64,000 nucleotides of DNA, from contig NZ_JAGFPE010000005.1 in the NCBI RefSeq assembly GCF_025962655.1, positions 1 to 64,000 on the forward strand. The letters are read 5' to 3'. Below, one piece after another: positions 56,085 to 64,000 of the stretch. The position numbers and the translations under genes were made by a program. This stretch comes from Candidatus Symbiopectobacterium sp. NZEC151. GTDB taxonomy: Bacteria; Pseudomonadota; Gammaproteobacteria; Enterobacterales; Enterobacteriaceae. The first letter of the stretch is position 1. Each line of letters opens with the position of its first letter. The notes beneath the pieces are model-generated. The model was not told the DNA's origin. It saw only the letters and a list, made by a program, of their open reading frames with translations, and made no database searches.

Positions 56085-56132
56085 GGTCCAACTCCCAAAT
56101 ATATTCTTTCGAGGACAATTCAAAGGCCGAGG

Positions 56133-56161
56133 AATATGCCCGTTTAGCCTTCGTTTGTCAA
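56133..56161 (-). promoter_or_regulatory. rpsT promoter
   Basis: On the minus strand, TTGACA (56161-56156), 17 bases, CATATT (56138-56133). The -35 is perfect; the start point would lie about 40 bases before the rpsT TTG, comparable to E. coli rpsT P2. Confidence 0.72.
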
Positions 56162-56402
56162 TGGATTTGTGCAAATAAGCGCCGTTTGTACGCCGACGCT
56201 TGTTACGTTGTGATGGCGCAGGATTTTAACAGCTTCGCGCTCGGGAATACAGCGTTTCCCAACAGAAATTCACGTTTACCTGACGAACTTTTGATAAGAA
56301 AGAGGAATTTCCGCTCACGCGGGGTAGCGCCGTGCAGGCGGTGCACGGCGCGATCGGTAGGCACTGCCGAGCAATTGCGTGACAAAAGGCGTGAATCGCG
56401 CC

Positions 56403-56431
56403 TTAACCTTAACCGCTGTACAAGGTATAAT
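56403..56431 (+). promoter_or_regulatory. ribF promoter
   Basis: TTAACC (56403-56408), 17 bases, TATAAT (56426-56431), giving a start about 37 bases before the ribF ATG. The rest of the 390-base rpsT-ribF gap shows no further gene. Confidence 0.65.
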
Positions 56432-56474
56432 CCGCCGATTTCCATATCGTTAACCAAACTGTTCCTGAGTCGCC

Positions 56475-57416
56475 ATGCAGCTAATCCGCGGTATACACAA
56501 TCTCCGGGCACGCCATTATGGTTGTGTGCTCACCATCGGCAATTTTGACGGCGTACACCGTGGGCATCAAATGCTGCTTGAGCGATTAAAGCAGGAGGGG
56601 CTGGCGCGTCATTTGCCGGTGATGGTGATGACTTTCGAGCCACAGCCGCTCGAACTGTTTGCTGCCGATCAGGCACCTGCACGGCTTACCCGGCTGCGGG
56701 ACAAGGTGAACTATCTGGCGCGCGCAGGCGTTGACGCGCTATTGTGCGTTAAGTTTGACGCGGCGTTCGCCGCACACGATGCGCAAGATTTTGTGCGCCA
56801 CCTTCTGGTGGAAAAACTGGGTGTGAAATTTCTCGTTGTGGGGGATGACTTCCGCTTCGGGGCTGGTCGCAGCGGCGATTTCCTGTTATTACAGAAGGCG
56901 GGGCAGGCCCATGGTTTTGAGGTCATCAGCACCACGACGTTCTGCAATGGCGGTAGGCGCGTCAGCAGTACCGCAGTACGTGATGCGCTGCTGCATGACG
57001 ATCTGCCACTGGCGCAGGAATTGTTGGGCCACCCTTACAGTATTTCCGGGCGCGTGGTGCATGGTAAAGCACTGGGCAGAACGTTGGGATTTCCGACCGC
57101 GAACCTGCCGATGAAACGCCAGGTATCGCCGGTCAGTGGGGTGTATGCCGTTGAAGTCTACGGCCTGGGCCCGACGCCGTTTCCCGGTGTCGCCAATATT
57201 GGCACCCGGCCAACGGTAGACGGCGATAAACGCCAGCAGTTGGAAGTGCATCTGCTGGATGTCGCCATGGATCTGTACGGGCGTCACATAGAAGTGGCGC
57301 TGTGTAAGAAAATACGAAATGAGCAGCGGTTTGCGTCGCTAGAAGCATTGACGCAGCAAATCGCCGAGGATGTGGTGACGGCCCGGACGTTTTTCGGGTT
57401 AGCAGCACCGGTGTAA
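56475..57416 (+). CDS. ribF: Bifunctional riboflavin kinase / FAD synthetase
   Basis: 313 residues, as in E. coli. The N-terminal FMN adenylyltransferase has CVLTIGNFDGVHRGHQMLLERL; the C-terminal kinase has ISGRVVHGKALGRTLGFPTANL and GVANIGTRPTV. It converts riboflavin to FMN and then FAD. First gene of a ribF-ileS-lspA-fkpB-ispH operon, 43 bases before ileS. Confidence 0.97.
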   Translation: MQLIRGIHNLRARHYGCVLTIGNFDGVHRGHQMLLERLKQEGLARHLPVMVMTFEPQPLELFAADQAPARLTRLRDKVNYLARAGVDALLCVKFDAAFAAHDAQDFVRHLLVEKLGVKFLVVGDDFRFGAGRSGDFLLLQKAGQAHGFEVISTTTFCNGGRRVSSTAVRDALLHDDLPLAQELLGHPYSISGRVVHGKALGRTLGFPTANLPMKRQVSPVSGVYAVEVYGLGPTPFPGVANIGTRPTVDGDKRQQLEVHLLDVAMDLYGRHIEVALCKKIRNEQRFASLEALTQQIAEDVVTARTFFGLAAPV

Positions 57417-57459
57417 TATTCATACCCCAAGGTATGGCCGAAACTAAATCGAGAATCTA

Positions 57460-60273
57460 ATGAGTGACTACAAAACTACCCTGAATTTGCCGGAAACAGG
57501 GTTCCCGATGCGTGGCGATCTGGCCAAGCGTGAACCTGACATGCTGAAACGTTGGTATGAACAGGATTTGTACGGAATTATTCGTCAGGCGAAAAAGGGC
57601 AAGAAAACCTTCATTCTGCATGATGGCCCTCCGTATGCGAATGGCAACATTCACATTGGTCACTCAGTTAACAAGATTCTGAAAGATATTATTGTCAAAT
57701 CCAAAGGGCTGGCTGGCTACGATTCGCCGTATGTGCCGGGATGGGACTGCCACGGTCTGCCTATCGAACTGAAAGTTGAGCAACTGATTGGCAAACCGGG
57801 CGAGAAGGTGAGCGCGGCGGAATTTCGTCAGGCCTGCCGCAAGTATGCGGCGGAGCAGGTTGAAGGGCAGAAGAGAGACTTTATCCGTCTCGGCGTGCTG
57901 GGCGATTGGGATCGCCCGTATCTGACCATGGATTTCAACACCGAGGCGAATATCATTCGTGCGCTCGGCAAGATCATCGACAACGGGCATCTGCACAAAG
58001 GGGCTAAACCGGTGCACTGGTGTGCCGATTGCGGCTCTGCGCTGGCGGAAGCCGAGGTGGAGTACTACGACAAAACCTCTCCGTCTATTGATGTCGCTTT
58101 TACTGCCGTCGATGCAGCAGTGGTTGCGGAGAAATTTGGTGTCGCTTCCGTTGCTGGCCCGATTGCACTGGTTATCTGGACCACCACCCCGTGGACGCTG
58201 CCAGCGAACCGTGCGATTTCGCTGAATGCTGATTTCGTTTACCAACTGGTGCAGATTGACGGCAAAGCGCTGATCCTGGCCGCCGAACTGGTGGAAAGCG
58301 TGATGGCGCGCCTGGGCGTGACAAGCTGGACCGTGCTGGGTGAATGCAAGGGTAGCGATCTTGAACTGCTGCGTTTCAATCACCCGTTCCTGAATTTCGA
58401 TGTGCCTGCGATTCTGGGCGACCACGTCACGCTGGATGCCGGTACCGGTGCGGTGCACACCGCGGGTGGTCACGGCCCGGATGACTATGTCATCAGCCAG
58501 AAATACCAGCTCGAAATTGCCAACCCGGTGGGGCCGAACGGCTGCTATCTGCCGGGTACGCACCCGAATCTGGACGGTAAGTTCGTCTTCAAAGCCAACG
58601 ACATCATCGTTGACATGCTGCGTGAAAGCGGCGCGCTGCTGCATGTGGAAAAACTGCAACACAGCTATCCGTGCTGCTGGCGTCACAAGTCGCCGATCAT
58701 CTTCCGTGCCACGCCGCAGTGGTTCGTCAGCATGGATCAAAAAGGGCTGCGTCAGCAGTCGCTGTCTGAAATCAAAGGCGTGCAGTGGATCCCGGATTGG
58801 GGTCAGGCGCGCATCGAATCCATGGTTGCCAACCGCCCAGACTGGTGTATCTCGCGCCAGCGTACCTGGGGCGTGCCGATGTCGCTGTTTGTCCACAAAG
58901 AGACCGAAGAACTGCACCCGCGCACGCCGGAGCTGATTGAAGCGGTGGCGAAACGCGTTGAGCAGGACGGTATTCAGGCATGGTGGGATCTCGATCCGGC
59001 CGATCTGCTGGGCGCTGATGCTGCCAATTATGTCAAAGTGCCGGACACGCTGGATGTGTGGTTCGATTCCGGATCGACCCACGCCTCTGTGGTGGATGTG
59101 CGCCCGGAATTCGCAGGGCATGCGGCCGATATGTATCTGGAAGGCTCTGACCAGCATCGCGGCTGGTTTATGTCCTCGCTGATGATCTCTACGGCGATCA
59201 AAGGTAAAGCCCCGTACCGCCAGGTGCTGACCCACGGCTTCACTGTCGATGGTCAGGGCCGCAAGATGTCCAAATCCATCGGCAACACCATCGCGCCGCA
59301 GGACGTGATGGACAAGCTGGGCGCGGATATTCTGCGTCTGTGGATCGGCTCCACCGACTATTCCGGTGAGATCGCCGTGTCCGATGAGATCCTCAAACGC
59401 TCTGCCGATGCTTATCGCCGCATCCGTAACACCGCGCGTTTCCTGCTGGCGAACCTGAACGGGTTCGATCCGGCATTGCACAGCGTGAAGCCGGAAGACA
59501 TGGTGGTGCTGGATCGTTGGGCGGTAGGCTGCGCGCAAGCCGCACAGCAAGAGATCGTTGAGGCCTATGAAAGTTACGATTTCCACCGCGTGGTGCAACG
59601 CCTGATGCAGTTCTGCTCCATTGAAATGGGCTCGTTCTATCTGGACATCATCAAGGATCGCCAATACACCGCCAAGCACGACAGCGTGGCGCGCCGCAGT
59701 TGCCAGACCGCACTGTTCCACATTGTGGAAGCGCTGGTACGCTGGATGGCGCCGATCATGTCCTTCACCGCCGATGAAGTCTGGGGCTACCTGCCGGGTG
59801 AACGCGCGCAGTACGTGTTTACCGAAGAGTGGTATGACGGCCTGTTCGGGCTGGCGCAAGAGGAAACCCTGAACGATGCGTTCTGGGCCGACATGCTTAA
59901 AGTGCGTGCCGAAGTGAACAAGGTGATTGAGCAAGCGCGTAACGACAAGCGTATTGGTGGTTCGCTGGAAGCGGCGGTTACGCTGTATGCCGATGCCGAA
60001 CTGTCCGAGAAGCTGGGGCGTCTGCAACAGGAGTTGCATTTTGCGTTGCTGACCTCCAAGGCGCGGGTTGAACGCTATGAAGATGCCCCGGCGGATGCGC
60101 AGGCAAGTGAACTCTCTGGCCTGAAAATTGCCTTAAGCAAAGCGGATGGGCACAAGTGCCCGCGTTGCTGGCACTATGAGTCCGATATCGGTGTGGATGC
60201 TGCACACCCAGAGGTATGCGGACGCTGTGCCACGAATGTGGGCGGTAATGGCGAAGAGCGTAAATTTGTCTGA
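57460..60273 (+). CDS. ileS: Isoleucyl-tRNA synthetase
   Basis: 937 residues (938 in E. coli), class I synthetase. HIGH motif in [24 protein letters not shown] in [10 protein letters not shown], a large CP1 editing domain ([31 protein letters not shown]) that clears Val-tRNA, and a C-terminal zinc site [10 protein letters not shown]...CGRC. Its stop TGA overlaps the lspA ATG by one base. Confidence 0.99.
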   Translation: MSDYKTTLNLPETGFPMRGDLAKREPDMLKRWYEQDLYGIIRQAKKGKKTFILHDGPPYANGNIHIGHSVNKILKDIIVKSKGLAGYDSPYVPGWDCHGLPIELKVEQLIGKPGEKVSAAEFRQACRKYAAEQVEGQKRDFIRLGVLGDWDRPYLTMDFNTEANIIRALGKIIDNGHLHKGAKPVHWCADCGSALAEAEVEYYDKTSPSIDVAFTAVDAAVVAEKFGVASVAGPIALVIWTTTPWTLPANRAISLNADFVYQLVQIDGKALILAAELVESVMARLGVTSWTVLGECKGSDLELLRFNHPFLNFDVPAILGDHVTLDAGTGAVHTAGGHGPDDYVISQKYQLEIANPVGPNGCYLPGTHPNLDGKFVFKANDIIVDMLRESGALLHVEKLQHSYPCCWRHKSPIIFRATPQWFVSMDQKGLRQQSLSEIKGVQWIPDWGQARIESMVANRPDWCISRQRTWGVPMSLFVHKETEELHPRTPELIEAVAKRVEQDGIQAWWDLDPADLLGADAANYVKVPDTLDVWFDSGSTHASVVDVRPEFAGHAADMYLEGSDQHRGWFMSSLMISTAIKGKAPYRQVLTHGFTVDGQGRKMSKSIGNTIAPQDVMDKLGADILRLWIGSTDYSGEIAVSDEILKRSADAYRRIRNTARFLLANLNGFDPALHSVKPEDMVVLDRWAVGCAQAAQQEIVEAYESYDFHRVVQRLMQFCSIEMGSFYLDIIKDRQYTAKHDSVARRSCQTALFHIVEALVRWMAPIMSFTADEVWGYLPGERAQYVFTEEWYDGLFGLAQEETLNDAFWADMLKVRAEVNKVIEQARNDKRIGGSLEAAVTLYADAELSEKLGRLQQELHFALLTSKARVERYEDAPADAQASELSGLKIALSKADGHKCPRCWHYESDIGVDAAHPEVCGRCATNVGGNGEERKFV

Positions 60274-60785
60274 TGAATAAATCGATCTGTTCAAGCGGGT
60301 TGCGCTGGCTGTGGCTGGTGCTGGTAGTGTTGGCGGTGGATCTTGGCGTCAAATACTGGGTGCTGGCAAATTTTGAGTTGGGTGAAACCTGGGCGCTGTT
60401 TCCCTCGTTAAACCTGCACTATGCCCGTAACTACGGCGCAGCGTTTAGCTTCCTGGCAGATAAAGGCGGCTGGCAGCGGTGGTTCTTTGCCGGTGTCGCC
60501 ATCATGATCGTGGTGGCGCTGCTGGTAATGATGTACCGCAATCGCGCCGACCAGAAGCTGAGCAATATTGCCTATGCGCTGATTATCGGCGGCGCGCTGG
60601 GGAACCTGTTCGACAGAACCTGGCACGGCTTTGTGGTCGATTACATTGACTTCTATGTCGGTGACTGGCACTTCGCGACGTTCAATCTGGCAGATACGGC
60701 CATTTGTATCGGGGCAGGTCTGGTGGTGCTGGAAGGCTTTCTGGCACCTCACGACGCCTCGGCGAAGCCGAAGGGGCAGGCATGA
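60273..60785 (+). CDS. lspA: Lipoprotein signal peptidase
   Basis: 170 residues with four predicted spans. The aspartic peptidase motifs are [10 protein letters not shown] and VVDYIDFYV...FNLADTAI, with the two catalytic aspartates, plus NYGAAFSFL. Cleaves the signal peptide of diacylglyceryl prolipoproteins in the inner membrane; target of globomycin. It overlaps ileS by one base and fkpB by four (ATGA). Confidence 0.97.
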   Translation: MNKSICSSGLRWLWLVLVVLAVDLGVKYWVLANFELGETWALFPSLNLHYARNYGAAFSFLADKGGWQRWFFAGVAIMIVVALLVMMYRNRADQKLSNIAYALIIGGALGNLFDRTWHGFVVDYIDFYVGDWHFATFNLADTAICIGAGLVVLEGFLAPHDASAKPKGQA

Positions 60786-61255
60786 CGCAGAGCGTACAGA
60801 ATACCAGCGCCGTACTGCTGCATTTTGTGCTGACGCTGGAAGATGGCAGCGTCGCGGAATCGACCCGCGAACGGGGCAAACCCGCGCTGTTTCGCCTGGG
60901 CGATGAGAGCTTGTCTCCGGCACTGGAACAGCAACTCCTCGGCTTGTGCCGGGGAGATAAGCACCGTTTCACGTTGCCGCCGGAATCGGCCTTCGGGCCG
61001 TCCAACCCGGATTTGATTCAGTTCTTTCTGCGCCGCGATTTTGCCCAGACCGGCGTACCGGACGTAGGCACCATCATGCTGTTCAGCGGTGTGGCGGGCA
61101 ATGATATGCCCGGCGTGATCCGTGAAGTGGCGGAAGAATCGATCACGGTCGATTTCAATCACCCGCTTGCCGGTCATCACGTAAGTTTTGACGTTGAGGT
61201 GATCGATATCGATCCTGTGGCGCAGGAGGTTGAGCGTGCAAATCTTACTGGCTAA
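60782..61255 (+). CDS. fkpB: FKBP-type peptidyl-prolyl isomerase
   Basis: 157 residues from ATG 60782 ([15 protein letters not shown]), four-base overlap with lspA; a start at 60704 would lie inside lspA. SlyD-like FKBP fold with an inserted chaperone flap ([40 protein letters not shown]). Catalyses proline isomerisation in the cytoplasm. Its end overlaps the start of ispH by 20 bases. Confidence 0.94.
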   Translation: MTQSVQNTSAVLLHFVLTLEDGSVAESTRERGKPALFRLGDESLSPALEQQLLGLCRGDKHRFTLPPESAFGPSNPDLIQFFLRRDFAQTGVPDVGTIMLFSGVAGNDMPGVIREVAEESITVDFNHPLAGHHVSFDVEVIDIDPVAQEVERANLTG

Positions 61256-62186
61256 TCCGCGCGGTTTCTGCGCGGGCGTCGATCGCGCTATCAGCATTGT
61301 CGAGCGTGCGCTGGAAATTTACGGCACGCCGATTTATGTGCGCCACGAAGTGGTGCATAACCGCTATGTGGTGGATGGCTTGCGTGACCGTGGCGCGATC
61401 TTTATTGAAGAGATTGGTGAAGTGCCTGATGGGGCGATCCTGATTTTTTCTGCGCACGGCGTGTCTCAGGCCGTGCGGGCGGAAGCGAAGAATCGCGATC
61501 TGACCGTCTTTGATGCCACCTGCCCGTTGGTGACCAAGGTGCATATGGAGGTGGCGCGCGCCAGCCGCAAAGGGGTAGAAGCTATCCTGATCGGTCATGC
61601 GGGACACCCTGAAGTCGAAGGCACCATGGGGCAGTACAGCAACGATGACGGCGGCATGTATCTGGTGGAGTCGCCGGAAGATGTGTGGAATTTGCAGGTT
61701 AAAGATGAGGGGAACCTCTGCTTTATGACGCAAACCACGCTGTCGGTGGATGACACCTCGGCGGTGATCGATGCGCTGCGTGAGCGCTTCCCGCAAATTA
61801 TCGGCCCGCGTAAAGACGATATCTGCTACGCCACCACCAACCGTCAGGAAGCGGTGCGCTATCTGGCGGAACGCGCCAACGTGGTGCTGGTGGTTGGATC
61901 GAAAAACTCGTCCAACTCCAACCGGTTGGCTGAGCTGTCCCAGCGTGCTGGCATACCCGCTTACCTTATCGACTCCGCGAATGATATTCAGGAACGCTGG
62001 CTGACAGACGCGGCGTGCGTGGGTGTGACGGCGGGGGCTTCTGCGCCGGACATTCTGGTTCAGCAGGTGATTGAGCGCCTTAAATCCCTGGGTGGAAAAG
62101 TCGCACTCGAGCTGGAAGGTCGTGAAGAGAATATTGTCTTTGAAGTACCGAAAGAGCTGCGCGTAGAAGTGAAGCAGATCGATTGA
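61236..62186 (+). CDS. ispH: 4-hydroxy-3-methylbut-2-enyl diphosphate reductase
   Basis: 316 residues from GTG 61236 (decoded [15 protein letters not shown]), exactly the E. coli IspH length; AGGAGG six bases upstream supports it over a TTG at 61230. The Fe-S cluster cysteines are in [23 protein letters not shown] and [14 protein letters not shown]. Last step of the MEP isoprenoid route, giving IPP and DMAPP. Closes the ribF operon. Confidence 0.98.
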   Translation: MQILLANPRGFCAGVDRAISIVERALEIYGTPIYVRHEVVHNRYVVDGLRDRGAIFIEEIGEVPDGAILIFSAHGVSQAVRAEAKNRDLTVFDATCPLVTKVHMEVARASRKGVEAILIGHAGHPEVEGTMGQYSNDDGGMYLVESPEDVWNLQVKDEGNLCFMTQTTLSVDDTSAVIDALRERFPQIIGPRKDDICYATTNRQEAVRYLAERANVVLVVGSKNSSNSNRLAELSQRAGIPAYLIDSANDIQERWLTDAACVGVTAGASAPDILVQQVIERLKSLGGKVALELEGREENIVFEVPKELRVEVKQID

Positions 62187-62207
62187 TACTGGCGTGAGGC
62201 AGGGTAA

Positions 62208-62240
62208 AAAATAGCAGGGTGATATCCCTGCTATTTTTTT
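62208..62240 (+). terminator. Rho-independent terminator of the ispH operon
   Basis: AATAGCAGGG / CCCTGCTATT stem with loop TGATAT, then seven T, 22 bases past the ispH stop. The following 245 bases up to dapB hold the dapB promoter region and no gene. Confidence 0.93.
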
Positions 62241-62446
62241 GCCTGAGTTTTCACCTCTTTCCAATGCATAAAAACTGCATGATTATGCGTAATTACCTCT
62301 CTTGCCTATTCGGTCGAATTTGCCTGTCCCTGTGCTTCGAACGCCTTCTGGGGGATAGCTTTTACTGATTACTCGCCCTTTTTGTCAGAAATTTCTAATC
62401 CTGTGTGAAATCCGCTGGCAGCCGTCGCGTTGGCCCGCTAACCTGA

Positions 62447-63304
<858 letters not shown>

Positions 63305-63332
63305 TTTTATTTTATTGTTAACTCAATGAATT

Positions 63333-63358
63333 GGATGGCTTATTTGTCATCCTTTTTT
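63333..63358 (+). terminator. Probable terminator of dapB
   Basis: Short stem GGATG / CATCC with a ten-base loop followed by six T, 29 bases past the stop. Its stem is weak but position and T run fit. Confidence 0.6.
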
Positions 63359-63702
63359 ATTATTTAGAGTTTTTTTGATTATTATATGTCGTAATTGGTG
63401 AAAATTGCTATTTCCTCCGGTTTTTACTGTTTTTGGTGGCGTTTTTTTAACCCGTCATTGCCTGATCAGGCGCCTGCTGGTCAAATATTCCCTTCTGGCT
63501 AATAATGTTGCCAGGCAACCGTTTACTTTGCCTTTTTGAGGGCTGTTTTTGTGGCTGTAGCCAGTCAGTGACGCTGTAAGCCATAAAAAATGGAGAAAAA
63601 TGTCGGTTAGAGTGGACAAGTTGAACGGCCATCATTAAAATGCGCGCAATTTGCCAAAAGTTTACCTAAAAGGTAATTTTTGCATTGATTTGGAGTGACT
63701 AA

Positions 63703-63741
63703 TCTGAATTAATATGCAGATAACATGATTGTTTATTCCTT
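63703..63741 (+). promoter_or_regulatory. Tandem ARG boxes of carAB
   Basis: TCTGAATTAATATGCAGA (63703-63720) closely matches the 18-bp ArgR box and the E. coli carAB box TGTGAATTAATATGCAAA. After a three-base spacer a weaker second box, CATGATTGTTTATTCCTT, follows. Two boxes separated by three bases is the usual ArgR layout. The upstream part of the 447-base dapB-carA gap is AT-rich and likely holds a pyrimidine-responsive P1, as in E. coli, though I could not pin its elements. Confidence 0.75.
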
Positions 63742-63751
63742 GGAGGGTGTT

Positions 63752-64000
63752 TTGATTAAGTCAGCGCTATTGGTTCTGGAAGACGGAACCCAATTCCACG
63801 GTCGTGCCATCGGGGCAGAGGGAACGGCAGTGGGGGAAGTGGTCTTCAATACGTCGATGACCGGTTATCAAGAAATCCTCACTGATCCTTCCTATTCCCG
63901 CCAAATTGTTACTCTCACTTATCCCCATATTGGTAATGTCGGCACTAACGCCAGCGACGAAGAATCCCCCTCTGTTCATGCTCAAGGCCTGGTTATTCGC
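63752..64000 (+). CDS. carA: Carbamoyl-phosphate synthase small subunit, N-terminal fragment
   Basis: First 83 codons; the gene runs off the window. It starts at TTG 63752 (decoded [19 protein letters not shown]), the same start codon as E. coli carA, with GGAGG six bases upstream. The small subunit supplies glutamine amidotransferase activity to CarB for arginine and pyrimidine synthesis. The visible part, [20 protein letters not shown], is the conserved N-terminal domain. Confidence 0.97.
   Translation, partial: MIKSALLVLEDGTQFHGRAIGAEGTAVGEVVFNTSMTGYQEILTDPSYSRQIVTLTYPHIGNVGTNASDEESPSVHAQGLVIR

Noticed and set aside
57664-60039. 791-codon open frame antisense to ileS
   Set aside because: Shadow of ileS codon usage; composition rich in His/Arg/Gln with no domain, and no ribosome site or promoter.

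Overview
The window is an ordinary chromosomal stretch of a gamma-proteobacterium of the order Enterobacterales. Almost every core gene reads as a close relative of its Escherichia coli counterpart (tktA, epd-pgk-fbaA, mscS, argO, argP, rpiA, serA, ettA, slt, trpR, arcA, thrLABC, talB, dnaKJ, rpsT, ribF-ileS-lspA-fkpB-ispH, dapB, carA). An ERIC element, a TogMNAB-like oligosaccharide transporter and a GH105 unsaturated-uronide hydrolase suggest a plant-associated member of the Pectobacteriaceae (Dickeya, Pectobacterium, Brenneria, Lonsdalea or Prodigiosinella type). The genus is an inference and I cannot fix it from the sequence.

Layout. 1-228 is the 3' end of tktA. 288-11721 is an accessory carbohydrate cluster: a divergent IclR-family regulator, a Gfo/Idh/MocA oxidoreductase, an ABC importer (binding protein, two permeases, ATPase), a YjhG-type aldonate dehydratase, a YagE/YjhH-type 2-keto-3-deoxy sugar acid aldolase and a GH105 hydrolase. 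A palindrome shared by the regulator/oxidoreductase intergenic region and the aldolase leader is the probable operator, and hairpins sit at most gene junctions. 11722-22400 is a conserved block (epd, pgk, fbaA, mscS, an unidentified membrane protein, argO, yggE, argP, rpiA, serA). 22400-26580 holds an oxidoreductase with a divergent LysR regulator and a chemoreceptor preceded by a CRP site and a sigma-28-like -10 element. 26579-42824 runs ettA, slt, trpR, yjjX, gpmB, rob, creA, a Qnr-like pentapeptide protein, arcA, an RNA methyltransferase, the threonine operon and yaaA. 43008-51764 holds talB, a diguanylate cyclase, mog, an MFS transporter, satP and dnaK-dnaJ. 51930-55594 is a small accessory island of three unfamiliar genes where E. 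coli has nhaAR. 55821-64000 returns to conserved genes: rpsT, the ribF-to-ispH operon, dapB and the start of carA.

How the genes work together. The first cluster looks like a self-contained import and catabolic unit: uptake of an oligosaccharide, removal of an unsaturated uronic acid by GH105, oxidation of a released sugar, dehydration and retro-aldol cleavage to pyruvate plus a short aldehyde. The substrate is not known. Lower glycolysis and pentose phosphate genes (epd, pgk, fbaA, rpiA, tktA, talB) flank it. Regulatory signals that can be read directly include a Cra operator before epd, the TrpR operator before trpR, the thrL attenuator, two sigma-32-type promoters before dnaK, an FNR box upstream of arcA, the UUG start of rpsT, and ARG boxes before carA.

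Most worth a second look: the carbohydrate cluster with its putative operator, the two adjacent unidentified proteins at 53268-55594 (one with a polyproline tract), the chromosomal Qnr-like gene behind a run of ten G residues, and a nested hairpin with a GNRA loop in the serA 3' region. No tRNA, rRNA, CRISPR array, intact insertion sequence or prophage was seen.
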